DNA of 64,000 nt, taken from assembly GCF_014252455.1 (NCBI RefSeq), contig NZ_CP060245.1:363233-427232 (forward strand), in the 5' to 3' direction. Shown here one piece after another: positions 51,979 through 61,629 of this stretch. The DNA comes from Blattabacterium cuenoti (GTDB lineage: Bacteria; Bacteroidota; Bacteroidia; Flavobacteriales; Blattabacteriaceae). The notes beneath the pieces were generated by a model. That model made no database searches and had not been told where the DNA came from. It saw nothing but the letters and a program-made list of their open reading frames with translations. The stretch's first letter is position 1. Every line of letters starts with the position of its first letter. The position numbers and the translations under genes are program-made.

Positions 51979-52558
51979 TGTTTACAATTTTATTATATTT
52001 TTTTTCAATAAAAATAGAAATATCTTTAATAGAAAAAGAAGCATTTAATTTTACCAAAATATTTTTCCATTTTTCCCCACTCCAAATAAAAGCCGTTTTT
52101 TTATAAAATTCTTCTATTCTTTTTTGAACAATTTTAATATTTATATCATCATCACGTAAACTAGTTTTTCCTCTTTTTAAGAGTCTATTTGTTAATAATT
52201 CTTTTTCTATAGAAAAAGAAAAAATTAGATTGATATCTCCTAAATATGATTTCTTTAAAAATTTTTCTAAAGAAAAAATTTGATATTTTGTTCTAGGGTA
52301 TCCATCATAAATAATTCCTTTATAATTGAAAGTTTTTTTTATTTCTATATTTAACATATTATTAGTTATTATATCTGGTACTAAAAAACCTTTATTAATA
52401 TAATAACGAGCTTTTTCTCCTAAAGAAGTTTTATTTTTTATATGATTTCTAAATATATCTCCTGTAGATAAATGAATAAATCCTAATTTTTTAGATAAAA
52501 TTTTAGCTTGAGTTCCTTTTCCACATCCTGGAGGTCCAAATAAGATAATATGTCTCAT
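51968..52558 (-). CDS. adk: Adenylate kinase
   Basis: Balances ATP, ADP and AMP. P-loop GPPGCGKGT at residues 8-16, LSTGDIFRNHI, GYPRTKYQ and the short LID region with LRDDDINIKIVQKRIEEF. It is the short form without a zinc lid. 196 residues. Confidence 0.95.
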   Translation of the reverse strand: MRHIILFGPPGCGKGTQAKILSKKLGFIHLSTGDIFRNHIKNKTSLGEKARYYINKGFLVPDIITNNMLNIEIKKTFNYKGIIYDGYPRTKYQIFSLEKFLKKSYLGDINLIFSFSIEKELLTNRLLKRGKTSLRDDDINIKIVQKRIEEFYKKTAFIWSGEKWKNILVKLNASFSIKDISIFIEKKYNKIVNNER

Positions 52559-52626
52559 ACTATACTAATAAGTAAAAATTAATAAAAAAAAATTAAATTT
52601 ATAATTTATTTATTAATGAATGTATT

Positions 52627-54024
52627 TTATAAATGGATAGCTCTTCCATAAGCATTTGCTATCGCTTCTAAAATAGATTCACTTAATGAAGGATGAGGAT
52701 GAATACATCCTAAAAGTTCATAATTAGTAGCTTCTAATTTTCTAGATATTACTACTTCTGATATTAAATCCGTTACATTATTACCTATCATATGACACCC
52801 TAACCATTCATCATATTTACTATCAAAAATAACTTTTACAAAACCCTCTGTTTCTTCATCACATATAGATTTTCCAAGTGCACTAAAAGGAAATTTACCT
52901 ATTTTAATAGTATATCCTTGTTCTTTAGCTTGTTTTTCTGTATATCCTACAGAAGCTATTTCAGGGAAACAATAAACACATTTTGGAATATTATTATAAT
53001 CTATATTTTGAGGTTTTAATCCTTTTATAGCTTCAATACATATTATAGCTTCTTGAGTCGCAACATGAGCTAAAGATGGAGTATTAATTACATCTCCAAT
53101 CGCATAATAACCATTTATATTTGTTTGATAATTTTTATCTACTATTATATATCCTTTTTTATTAGTATGTATCCCTATTTGTTCTAAATCTAAAAAATGA
53201 ATATTAGGAATCATTCCAATAGCGGAAAGTATAATATCAGTTTCTATTACAATGTTCTTTTTAGATGTAGAAATTTCAGTTAAAATACTCCCTTTATTAG
53301 TATAATTTATTTTTTTAATAAAAGAAGATACATAATTTTTAATTCCTCTTTTATCTAAAGATATTTTTAATTGATTAGAAATTTCTTCATCTACATTTGG
53401 ACATAGTAAAGAACTTTTTTCTATAATAATAATATCTGTTCCCATAGAATGATAAAAAGAAGCAAATTCTAAACCAATAGATCCAGATCCTACAATAATC
53501 ATTTTTTTAGGTAAAACAGATAATGTTAAAGCTTTTTTGAAATCTATAATTTTATTAAAATCTAATTTAAAATTAGGATCTATTTTAGATTTTTCTCCTG
53601 TTGCTATAATAATATTAGATGCTGAATATTCTTGAACTTTTTTTGTAGTTTGATGAACTTCAATTTTTTTATTATTTTTTAATTTTGCATTTCCATGAAT
53701 AATATGAATTCCATTTTTCTTCATTAAAAATGATACTCCTTCATTCATTTTTTTAACTATATTTCTACTATTAGATATAATTTTAGGAAAATCAATTTGT
53801 ATTTTATTATTTAAACTAAAAAAGAATTGATTTTTTTTTATTTTATGTAAAATTTTAGCTTGATTTAAAAGATATTTTGTAGGAATACAACCCCAATTTA
53901 AACAAACTCCTCCTAAAGATTCTTTTTCTATAAGAGCAGTTTTCATTCCAAGTTGTGCAGATCTTATAGCTGCTACATATCCACCAGGTCCACTTCCTAT
54001 AATAATAACATCAAAAAATGACAT
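52627..54024 (-). CDS. lpdA: Dihydrolipoyl dehydrogenase
   Basis: FAD enzyme (E3) of pyruvate and 2-oxoglutarate dehydrogenases and of glycine cleavage. FAD motif IGSGPGGYVAAI, redox pair C41/C46 in GGVCLNWGCIPT, NAD motif VGSGSIGLEFASF, YAIGDV, and the C-terminal His-Glu HPHPSLSE. 465 residues. No E1 or E2 genes are nearby. Confidence 0.97.
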   Translation of the reverse strand: MSFFDVIIIGSGPGGYVAAIRSAQLGMKTALIEKESLGGVCLNWGCIPTKYLLNQAKILHKIKKNQFFFSLNNKIQIDFPKIISNSRNIVKKMNEGVSFLMKKNGIHIIHGNAKLKNNKKIEVHQTTKKVQEYSASNIIIATGEKSKIDPNFKLDFNKIIDFKKALTLSVLPKKMIIVGSGSIGLEFASFYHSMGTDIIIIEKSSLLCPNVDEEISNQLKISLDKRGIKNYVSSFIKKINYTNKGSILTEISTSKKNIVIETDIILSAIGMIPNIHFLDLEQIGIHTNKKGYIIVDKNYQTNINGYYAIGDVINTPSLAHVATQEAIICIEAIKGLKPQNIDYNNIPKCVYCFPEIASVGYTEKQAKEQGYTIKIGKFPFSALGKSICDEETEGFVKVIFDSKYDEWLGCHMIGNNVTDLISEVVISRKLEATNYELLGCIHPHPSLSESILEAIANAYGRAIHL

Positions 54025-54094
54025 AATTATTCTAATTTTTATCTGTATAAATTTACAAATTTTTATTTTTAATTTTTTAAAAATTTTTTATTGT

Positions 54095-54102
54095 ATAAAT
54101 TT
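54095..54102 (+). promoter_or_regulatory. Candidate Bacteroidetes -7 box for the transaldolase
   Basis: TAAATTTG fits TAnnTTTG and lies 22 bases before the ATG at 54125. It is inside the second copy of an 11-base direct repeat TGTATAAATTT (54043-54053 and 54091-54101) in the lpdA divergent spacer. Confidence 0.3.
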
Positions 54103-54124
54103 GTGTTATTTCTAAAAGATTAAT

Positions 54125-54781
54125 ATGAAATTTTTTATAGATACAGCAAATTTAGAAGAATTAAAAAAAGCTAAAAAATTAGGATTATTAGATGGAGTAA
54201 CGACTAATCCTTCTTTAATTGCAAAAGAATCTATTCAAAAAAATCAAATTTATGAACATTATATTTCTATATGTAACATAATTAATAAAGGAGATGTTAG
54301 TGCAGAAATAATTAGTACAAATTATAAAGATATGATTGAAGAAGGAAAAAAAATTGCTTCTTTAAATCCAAAAATTGTAATAAAAATTCCAATTACAAAA
54401 GATGGATTACAAGCTATTCAATATTTTTATAAAAAAAAAATTAAAACTAATTGTACATTAATTTTTTCATCTACACAAGCTATTTTAGCTGCAAAATCTG
54501 GATCAACTTATGTTTCTCCTTTTATAGGTAGATTAGATGATATTAAATATAATGGATTAAATTTAATTAAAGAAATTAAATTAATTTTTGATAATTATCA
54601 TTTTAATACAAAAATATTAGCAGCTTCTATAAGAAATTCTTTACACATTATAGAATGTTCTAAAATAGGAATATATGCTATTACTACTCCTTTAAAAATT
54701 TTATGTTCTCTTTTATATCATCCATTAACTAATTTGGGTTTAGATATTTTTTTAAAAGATTATAAAAAAAAATTTAATTAA
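54125..54781 (+). CDS. tal: Transaldolase, small (FSA/TalC) type
   Basis: Class I aldolase of the pentose phosphate pathway or a fructose-6-phosphate aldolase relative. MKFFIDTANLEELKKAKKLG, DGVTTNPSLIAKE, Schiff-base K87 in VIKIPITKDG, and FIGRLDD. 218 residues, the single-domain length. Transaldolase is the likely role in a pentose phosphate pathway without other candidates here. Its end overlaps rpoZ by 8 bases, tail to tail. Confidence 0.93.
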   Translation: MKFFIDTANLEELKKAKKLGLLDGVTTNPSLIAKESIQKNQIYEHYISICNIINKGDVSAEIISTNYKDMIEEGKKIASLNPKIVIKIPITKDGLQAIQYFYKKKIKTNCTLIFSSTQAILAAKSGSTYVSPFIGRLDDIKYNGLNLIKEIKLIFDNYHFNTKILAASIRNSLHIIECSKIGIYAITTPLKILCSLLYHPLTNLGLDIFLKDYKKKFN

Positions 54782-55085
54782 TTTTTAATTTATTTTTTAA
54801 TAAATATTGAATAGCCATAGATGTTGTTTTTGGTAATTTTTCATAAGATTTAGATAAATTTATTTGTTCTTGATTTTCAATAATTTCTTCTAAATTATTT
54901 TTATTCATAAAATTAAAATCTTCTAATTTTTTATCTAAATTTTTTTTTAAAAAAAAATTCATTTTATTAGCTACTTTTTCTAAAATAGAAATAGTTTCAT
55001 AAATATTTTTTCCTGATTTTTTTTCTAATTTTAAACAATCTATAGTTTCTGTATTTATTGGAGATTTAATCTCTTTAAAATTCAT
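54774..55085 (-). CDS. rpoZ: RNA polymerase omega subunit, Bacteroidetes type
   Basis: Small subunit that helps assemble RNA polymerase. This divergent type is recognised from its start (KEIKSPINTETIDCLKLEKK), SGKNIYETISILEKVANKM, LEEIIENQEQI and SKSYEKLPKTTSMAIQYLL. 103 residues. Its ATG forms TAATG with the restored bamD stop, supporting the bamD-rpoZ coupling seen in other Bacteroidetes. Confidence 0.85.
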   Translation of the reverse strand: MNFKEIKSPINTETIDCLKLEKKSGKNIYETISILEKVANKMNFFLKKNLDKKLEDFNFMNKNNLEEIIENQEQINLSKSYEKLPKTTSMAIQYLLKNKLKIN

Positions 55086-55722
55086 TATTTAAATAATTTT
55101 TTATATAAAAAATTTAATTTTTTTATTTTATTTGATTTTGGATATAATTTTATATATAAATTAAATTCTTCTAAAAAAAAATATTTTTTTTTTTAGAAGA
55201 ATTTACTAATTGATATGTATTTAAACAAATTTTATATAAAACATTTTCTTTTAAAATACTGTTTGGATAATTAATTATGAAATTTTTGAAATACATTAAA
55301 GAAGCTTTATATTCATTCATTAAATAATATGTATTAGCAATATAATAATCTCTCTTTTCTATTTTTTTTAATAAAATTTTTAAAAATTTATTGGCTTCTT
55401 TTATTTTTATATGATTAGGATATTCTTTAATAAATTGATTAAATATTTTGATTGATAAATCAGTATTTGTCTGATCTAAATCAAAATCTAAAGAATGATT
55501 AAAATAATATACTCCTTTTTTAAATAAAAAATTTTCATTTTTTTTTTCAATAGTATTTTTTTTTAAAAAATTCAATATTTTTTTAGAAAAATTATTAAAT
55601 ATTATTATATTTTTTTTTTTTAAAAAAAAATAATAATCAAAAAAAGATTTTTTAAAATTTATTTGTTCTAAATGAAAAGAAAAAGAAATTAAAATTAATA
55701 ATAATAAAAAAATTTTTTTCAT
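55085..55722 (-). CDS. bamD: Outer membrane assembly factor BamD, frameshifted at an A11 run
   Basis: TPR-rich periplasmic protein of the BAM complex that assembles outer-membrane beta-barrels. The frame from 55722 stops at 55171 after SSKKKNIFF, giving 183 residues. Beyond a coding run of 11 A (plus-strand T run 55184-55194), or the adjoining 9 T, the next frame continues LEEFNLYIKLYPKSNKIKK and ends at TAA 55087-55085, which makes TAATG with rpoZ. One added base joins them into 212 residues with a complete last TPR-like helix pair. The N-terminus is a signal peptide but has no Cys, so the usual lipoprotein anchor is lost. In the operon dapA-ftnA-bamD-rpoZ it overlaps ftnA by 4 bases. Confidence 0.85.
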
Positions 55723-56228
55723 AATTTATTTTTTTTATGAAAATTTTTTAAATCATAATCAAATAAATATAAACCTCCTTTATCATTTTCTAAAAAATTA
55801 ATTTTATCTAATATCATTTTACTTAATCCTTCTTCTTCTATTTGTTCTTCTACATACCATTGTAAGAAATTATAAGTAAAAAAATCTTTTTCTTTCAAAG
55901 ATAAATCTACTAATAAATTTATTTCATCAGAAATTTTTTGTTCATGTTTATATAATTTTTGAAATAATTCTTTTAAAGTATTCCATGATTTTTTTAAATT
56001 AAATTGATAAACAATATCAGCATAAGCTCCTCTTTTATTAAGATATTTTATCAATTTCAACATGTGTTTTTTTTCTTCTTCAGAATGATCATATAAAAAA
56101 TTATAAATACCTTCTAAATTTCCATATTTATATTCCACCCAAGATGCCATAGATAAATATAATAAAGATGATTCTAATTCTTTATTTAGTTGTTTTTTTA
56201 AACCTATTAATATTTTTTTTTTAAACAT
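55719..56228 (-). CDS. ftnA: Ferritin
   Basis: Iron-storage cage protein. Four-helix ferritin with ferroxidase ligands visible in LNKELESSLLYLSMASW, SEEEKKHMLKL and LQWYVEEQIEEE. 169 residues, bacterial non-heme type. It sits between dapA and bamD, overlapping bamD by 4 bases. Confidence 0.95.
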   Translation of the reverse strand: MFKKKILIGLKKQLNKELESSLLYLSMASWVEYKYGNLEGIYNFLYDHSEEEKKHMLKLIKYLNKRGAYADIVYQFNLKKSWNTLKELFQKLYKHEQKISDEINLLVDLSLKEKDFFTYNFLQWYVEEQIEEEGLSKMILDKINFLENDKGGLYLFDYDLKNFHKKNKL

Positions 56229-56231
56229 AAA

Positions 56232-57107
56232 TTAATTTATTTTTTTAAATAATTTTTGTATTTTTTTTTTTAACATTAATGTTCCATTTACTAATGGTAG
56301 TCTAACATTAGAATAACATATTCCTATAATACTTAATAAAGTTTTAATTCCTGTAGGATTCCCTTCTTCATAAATAAGATCAATCATTTTAATCATTTTA
56401 TAAAAAATAGAAGAAGCTTTATTTATTTTATTTTTTTTTAAAAAATATATTAATTGAGAAATTTCTTTAGGAAACCCTTGAGCTATTACAGAGATGATAC
56501 TATCTCCACCTCCTAAAATTATAGGTAATATTAAAAAATCATCTCCACAAATAACACTAAAATTTTTAGGTTTTTGAGAAATTATTTTATAATATTGCAA
56601 AATATTACCTGAAGCTTCTTTTATTCCTATAATAGTAGGAAAATCATTTGCTAATCTAATTATTGTATCAGTATTTATATTAGTTCCAGTTCTTTTAGGA
56701 ACATTATATAAAATGATATTAGCATTAGTATTATTAACAATAGATTTAAAATGTTGATATATTCCTTCTTGAGAAGGTTTATTATAATAAGGAGTAACAG
56801 AAAGTATAGCTGAAAAATCTGATAAATTAATATTATTTATTTTTTTAATAATTTCTTTTGTATTATTTCCACCAAGTCCTAAGACTAATGGTAATTTTTT
56901 ATGATTTATATTTTTAATAAATTCAATAATTTCATTTTTTTCTTCATTATTTAAAGTAGATACTTCAGAAGTAGTTCCTAATATTACTAAATAATTAACA
57001 TATTTTTCAACATATTTTACTAACTTTTCAAGTCCATTAAAATCAATGGTTCCATTTTTGTTAAAAGGAGTAATTAACGCTACACCTGTTCCATATAATT
57101 TTTTCAT
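56232..57107 (-). CDS. dapA: 4-hydroxy-tetrahydrodipicolinate synthase
   Basis: First committed step of lysine and diaminopimelate synthesis: condenses pyruvate with aspartate semialdehyde. Schiff-base lysine K163 in GIKEASGN, Y134 in LYNVPKRTG, GTTSEVSTL at the substrate site. 291 residues. Provides DAP for the wall that PBP1A polymerises. Heads the dapA-ftnA-bamD-rpoZ operon. Confidence 0.97.
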   Translation of the reverse strand: MKKLYGTGVALITPFNKNGTIDFNGLEKLVKYVEKYVNYLVILGTTSEVSTLNNEEKNEIIEFIKNINHKKLPLVLGLGGNNTKEIIKKINNINLSDFSAILSVTPYYNKPSQEGIYQHFKSIVNNTNANIILYNVPKRTGTNINTDTIIRLANDFPTIIGIKEASGNILQYYKIISQKPKNFSVICGDDFLILPIILGGGDSIISVIAQGFPKEISQLIYFLKKNKINKASSIFYKMIKMIDLIYEEGNPTGIKTLLSIIGICYSNVRLPLVNGTLMLKKKIQKLFKKIN

Positions 57108-57284
57108 ATATTAAATTTATTATATATTTAGTTAGTTTTTTGTTATTACTTATATTTTTATCCTAAATATTATAACAATCATACAAAAAACAGATGTAGA
57201 CGTTAATTATATCAATAAAACCAATAAAAAATTTATTTTAAGAGTCTCTTTTTATTTTAAAAAAAAGAAATTTTATAATATTTA

Positions 57285-58463
57285 ATGAATGAATTTTCTA
57301 TTTTATCATCATTATTAGATAATGATTTTTATAAATTTATTATGCAAAATGCTGTAATTAAATTATTTCCTTCAACTAAAGCAAAATATAAATTTATTAA
57401 TAGAGGAAATCATTCTTTTCCAAAAAATTTTGCAAAAATTTTAAAAAAAAATCTTCAAACTATGTCTAATTTAAAATTATCTAATAAAGAAAGAATTTTT
57501 TTAGAAAAAAATTGTCCATATTTAGATTCAAAATATTTAGATTATTTAGATAGTTATCAATATAATCCTAAAGAAGTTCATATTTATCAATATGGAAGAA
57601 ATATCCACATAGATATTGAAGGTTTATGGAGTAGAACTATTTTATGGGAAGTTCCTTTAATGGCGATTATATCTGAATTGTATTATCAATTAACAGGTGC
57701 TAAACGTATTTCAAATAAAAAATTAATTTTTCTTACAAAGAAAAAAATAGATTTTTATAAAAAATTAAAAGTTTATATAGGAGAATATGGAACTAGAAGA
57801 CGTTTTTCTTATAAAGTTCATAAACTAGTATTAAATATTTTAAAAAAAAAAGGAAATTCTTTTTTTATGGGAAGTAGTAATGTCCATTTATCCCATCTTT
57901 TTTCTAAAAAACCTATTGGTACTCAAGGACATGAATGGATTATGTTTCATGCAGCTAAATATGGATTTAATCTTGCTGATAAAATAGCTATGGAAAATTG
58001 GTTAAATTTATATGGAAAAAATTTAAAAATAGCATTATCTGATACATATACTACTCCAATTTTTTTTCAAAATTTTAATAAAAAATTAGCAAATTTATTT
58101 GATGGAATTAGACATGATAGTGGTGATCCCTATTCCTTTATTACAGAAACACTTAATCATTATAAAAAATTAAAAATTAATCCATATAAAAAAAAAATTA
58201 TATTTTCCGATAATCTAACCCCTACAAAAATAGCTTCTATTTCTTCTTTTTGTAAAAAAAAAATTAATCCATTTTTTGGAATAGGAACTAATTTTACTAA
58301 TGACGTTGGAGTTCCTTCTTTAAATATTGTAATTAAAATGGTTAAAGCAACTATAAAAAAAAATAAATGGGTTTCTGTTATAAAATTATCAAATATTAAA
58401 GAAAAATCTACAGGGGAAAAAAAAATAATTTTTTTAGCTAAAAAAAACCTTCATCTTTTATGA
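57285..58463 (+). CDS. pncB: Nicotinate phosphoribosyltransferase
   Basis: Salvages nicotinate to nicotinate mononucleotide for NAD. SLLDNDFYKFIMQNAV start, EYGTRRRFSYKVHKLV, GTQGHEWIMFH, and the phosphate-binding FDGIRHDSGDPYSFI and IFSDNLTP blocks. 392 residues. The 177-base spacer before it has one open frame without ATG (57136-57284) and no convincing promoter. Confidence 0.96.
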   Translation: MNEFSILSSLLDNDFYKFIMQNAVIKLFPSTKAKYKFINRGNHSFPKNFAKILKKNLQTMSNLKLSNKERIFLEKNCPYLDSKYLDYLDSYQYNPKEVHIYQYGRNIHIDIEGLWSRTILWEVPLMAIISELYYQLTGAKRISNKKLIFLTKKKIDFYKKLKVYIGEYGTRRRFSYKVHKLVLNILKKKGNSFFMGSSNVHLSHLFSKKPIGTQGHEWIMFHAAKYGFNLADKIAMENWLNLYGKNLKIALSDTYTTPIFFQNFNKKLANLFDGIRHDSGDPYSFITETLNHYKKLKINPYKKKIIFSDNLTPTKIASISSFCKKKINPFFGIGTNFTNDVGVPSLNIVIKMVKATIKKNKWVSVIKLSNIKEKSTGEKKIIFLAKKNLHLL

Positions 58464-58473
58464 AAAAAAAATT

Positions 58474-58488
58474 ATGTCAAAATGACAT
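58474..58488. promoter_or_regulatory. Palindrome ATGTCA-AAA-TGACAT upstream of miaB
   Basis: Perfect 6-base arms with a 3-base centre, 10 bases after the pncB stop and 47 before miaB. The same arms with centre TTA recur at 61871-61885 upstream of groES. Candidate operator, or possibly a weak hairpin at the pncB end. Confidence 0.5.
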
Positions 58489-58534
58489 TTTATTTTTTTA
58501 TCTTTAATTTTCTATAAAAAAATAGAGAAATATT

Positions 58535-59869
58535 ATGAATCACATAAAAAAAATATTTTTTTATATAGAAAATTATGGATGTCAAATGAATATTTCTGAT
58601 AGTGAAATAATTATTGCTATTTTATTAAAAAATCAATTTTTTTTAACAAAAAATATAAAAAAAGCTCATATTATTTTAATAAATACTTGTGCTGTTAGAA
58701 AAAAACCAGAATTAATATTAATAAATAGATTAAAAAAAATTAAATATTTAACATCTAATAATAAAATTCATCCAATATTTATAGTAATTGGTTGTTTATC
58801 TAAAGATAATAGTTTTTTTTTAAAAAAAGTAAATCTTATCGATTTTAATATTCATCCAGATTCTTATAAAAAATTACCTTATTTTATAAATTTATATTTC
58901 AAAAATAAATTTCCAAAAAATATACAACAAATTAATAATAAAGAAAATTATAGTGATATAATTCCATTTAGAAAAAAAAATAAGATAACAACTTTTTTGA
59001 GTATTACAAGAGGATGTGATAATATGTGCACTTTTTGTATAGTTCCTTTTACAAGAGGAAGAGAAAGAAGTAGAGATCCTTATTCTATCATTAAAGAATG
59101 TAAAAATTTATATATACAAGGATATAGAGAAATAACTCTTTTAGGTCAAAATGTAGATTCATATATTTGGAATTATGAAAATAATAAAAAAATAATAGAT
59201 TTTTCTAATCTTTTAGATTTTTTAGCTAAAGAAATTCCATTTATGAGAATTCGTTTTTCTACTTCTAATCCTCATGATATGTCACTTCAAGTAATAAAAA
59301 TTATTTCTAAACATAAAAATATTTGCAAACATATTCATCTACCAGTACAATCTGGAAGTAATAAAATATTAAAATTAATGAATAGAAAATATACTCGTGA
59401 AAAATATATTAATTTAATTAAAAAAATTAAATCTATTATTCCTGAATGTTCTATTTCACATGATATTATTACAGGTTTTTGTAATGAAGAGGAGGAAGAT
59501 CATAAAAAAACTATTAGTTTAATGAATGAAATAAAATATCATTATGGATATATGTTTTCTTATTCTCCTAGACCTGGAACTTATGCTTATAAAAAACTAA
59601 AAGATAATGTCCCTTTATATATAAAAAAAAGACGTTTAAAAGAAATTATAGATTTGCAAAAAAATCACTCAATTTTTCATATGAAAAAATATTTAGGAAA
59701 ACAACAAGAAATTTTAATAGAAGGAGTTTCTAAAAAAAATGATCAATATTGGTTTGGAAGAAATACTCAAAATATTATAACTGTTTTTCCTAAAAAAAAA
59801 TATAAAATAGGACAAATGGTATTTATAAATATTATAGATTATACATCAGCTACTTTAATAGGAGAATAG
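58535..59869 (+). CDS. miaB: tRNA-2-methylthio-N6-dimethylallyladenosine synthase
   Basis: Radical-SAM methylthiotransferase acting on A37 of tRNAs that read U-starting codons. Radical-SAM cysteines C161, C165 and C168 in [12 protein letters not shown]; auxiliary cluster ligands C16 (ENYGCQMN), C52 (INTCAVR) and C87 (IGCLS); C-terminal TRAM domain ending ATLIGE. 444 residues. All six Cys are present. miaA is not in the window. The sigma54 activator gene follows by 16 bases. Confidence 0.96.
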   Translation: MNHIKKIFFYIENYGCQMNISDSEIIIAILLKNQFFLTKNIKKAHIILINTCAVRKKPELILINRLKKIKYLTSNNKIHPIFIVIGCLSKDNSFFLKKVNLIDFNIHPDSYKKLPYFINLYFKNKFPKNIQQINNKENYSDIIPFRKKNKITTFLSITRGCDNMCTFCIVPFTRGRERSRDPYSIIKECKNLYIQGYREITLLGQNVDSYIWNYENNKKIIDFSNLLDFLAKEIPFMRIRFSTSNPHDMSLQVIKIISKHKNICKHIHLPVQSGSNKILKLMNRKYTREKYINLIKKIKSIIPECSISHDIITGFCNEEEEDHKKTISLMNEIKYHYGYMFSYSPRPGTYAYKKLKDNVPLYIKKRRLKEIIDLQKNHSIFHMKKYLGKQQEILIEGVSKKNDQYWFGRNTQNIITVFPKKKYKIGQMVFINIIDYTSATLIGE

Positions 59870-59885
59870 ATTATTAATTAATTTT

Positions 59886-61145
59886 ATGGAATTATCTATT
59901 ATACAAAGGGTTAAACAAAAATTTAATATTATTAGTCATGATTTTGCTTTTCTTAGAGCATTAGAAAAAGCTATTCAAGTTGCTCCAACAGATATATCTG
60001 TATTAGTACTTGGAGAAAGTGGAGTAGGAAAAGAATTTATTCCAAAAATTATTCATCATTTTTCTTGTAGAAAACATCATTCTTATATTGCTGTTAATTG
60101 TGGGGCTATTCCAGAAGGAACTATTGATAGTGAATTATTTGGACATGAAAAAGGATCTTTTACTGGAGCAACAAATATGCGAAAAGGATATTTTGAAGGA
60201 TCTAATGGTGGAACTATTTTTTTAGATGAAGTGGGAGAACTCCCTTTAAGTACACAAGTACGTCTTTTACGTATTTTAGAATCTGGAGAATTTATTAAAG
60301 TAGGATCATCTAAAATACAAAAAACTAATATACGTATTGTTTCTGCTACAAATTTAAATATGTTAGAATCTATACAAAAAGGAAAATTTAGAGAAGATTT
60401 ATATTATCGTTTAAATACAGTTCAAATTAATATACCTCCTTTACGTTTTCGTAAAAAAGATATTCCATTATTATGGAAAAAATTTTCTAATGATTTTGCA
60501 GAAAAATATCATATGCCTCCAATAAAACTTTCTAAAGAATCTTTAAAATATTTAGAAAATTATTCTTGGCCTGGGAACGTTAGACAATTAAAAAATATAA
60601 CAGAACAAATATCTATTATAGAACCAAAACGTGAAATATCTATTAATAAGTTAAAAGAATATATTCCTGAAAATATTCCATCTTTATCTTTTTCTAATAA
60701 TAATTTTAATAAAAATTTTATACCAAATTTTTCAACAAAAAGAGATTTTTTATATAAAGTTTTATTTGAAATTAAAAATAATTTAAACAATTTAAAGAAT
60801 TTAACATTACAATTAATAAAAAATAAAAATAATACTTACAATGATTTTATAAAAAATAATCAACAACTTATGGAAAAAGTATTTGGAAAAATGATTTATT
60901 CAAATAATCTAATAAAAGATCCTATAATTAAATTAGAACATATTTCAAATACAAAAAAAAATTTAAATTATGAAAAAATCAATAATTTTCAAAAAAAATC
61001 TAATATTTTTTCATTACAAGAAAAAGAAATAGAATTTATTCAAAAAGCTTTAAAAAAAAATAATGGAAAAAGAAGAAAAACAGCCAAAGATTTAGGTATA
61101 TCTGAAAGAACATTATATCGAAAAATTAAACAATATGGATTATAA
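59886..61145 (+). CDS. Sigma54-dependent transcriptional activator (AAA+/Fis)
   Basis: Bacterial enhancer-binding protein that remodels sigma54 RNA polymerase using ATP. Walker A GESGVGKE at residues 43-50, the sigma54-contact loop GSFTGA at 90-95 (GAFTGA with one conservative change), Walker B GTIFLDEV near 109-116, the R-finger region [10 protein letters not shown], and a C-terminal Fis-type helix-turn-helix ([19 protein letters not shown]). There is no receiver, GAF or PAS sensor, so activity is probably set by amount or by partners. 419 residues. No rpoN lies in this window, but the intact loop implies one exists. The end overlaps the lptE start by 11 bases. Confidence 0.93.
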   Translation: MELSIIQRVKQKFNIISHDFAFLRALEKAIQVAPTDISVLVLGESGVGKEFIPKIIHHFSCRKHHSYIAVNCGAIPEGTIDSELFGHEKGSFTGATNMRKGYFEGSNGGTIFLDEVGELPLSTQVRLLRILESGEFIKVGSSKIQKTNIRIVSATNLNMLESIQKGKFREDLYYRLNTVQINIPPLRFRKKDIPLLWKKFSNDFAEKYHMPPIKLSKESLKYLENYSWPGNVRQLKNITEQISIIEPKREISINKLKEYIPENIPSLSFSNNNFNKNFIPNFSTKRDFLYKVLFEIKNNLNNLKNLTLQLIKNKNNTYNDFIKNNQQLMEKVFGKMIYSNNLIKDPIIKLEHISNTKKNLNYEKINNFQKKSNIFSLQEKEIEFIQKALKKNNGKRRKTAKDLGISERTLYRKIKQYGL

Positions 61146-61610
61146 AAAAATTTTATTTATATTATTAAGTATTGTAATTAGTGGTTATACTTCTTATTCT
61201 ATTTCTTTTAAAAAAAAAAAATTATTCAAATTGGAACTTTTTTAGAAGAAATTCATTTACCTAATCAATTTATTTCTTTTGCAATTCAAAAAAATTTTGA
61301 AAATTATTTTATTCAAAATAGTCCATATATTTTATCTAATAAAAAAGGAGATCTAATATTAGAAGGAAAATTTATTAATTTTGAAATTAAAACTATAAAT
61401 AATAACCCTTTAAAAATCATTAAAATAATCATTAGAATTTCTTGTAAAGATTATTTAAATCCTAATAATAATTGGGAAAAAGATTTTCATTTAATAGAAA
61501 AATTTATATCAAAAGATGATAATTTTTTAAATAATTCTTTATTTTTAAATAAAATTTTAAAAAAATTATCTATTCAATTATATAATAAAATATTTATTAA
61601 TAATTGGTAA
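61135..61610 (+). CDS. lptE: LptE-family LPS assembly protein, frameshifted at an A12 run
   Basis: Outer-membrane partner of LptD in LPS insertion. No single long ORF is present. From ATG 61135 the frame reads a signal peptide then [13 protein letters not shown] and stops. After the 12-A run at 61210-61221 another frame reads [19 protein letters not shown] through [14 protein letters not shown] to [10 protein letters not shown] and TAA 61608-61610; the IFxxxxNW ending is typical of flavobacterial LptE. One added A joins both into 158 residues. The lipobox Cys is replaced: ISGYTSYS where SGCGxYS is expected. Position between the sigma54 regulator and secG matches flavobacterial order from memory. 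Confidence 0.8.
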
Positions 61611-61629
61611 TTTTAATTAAAAATTAATT

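Noticed and set aside
54043..54101. Direct repeat TGTATAAATTT as a regulator site between lpdA and tal.
   Set aside because: Only 11 AT-rich bases in a 100-base AT-rich spacer; chance is a sufficient explanation, though one copy contains a -7-like box.
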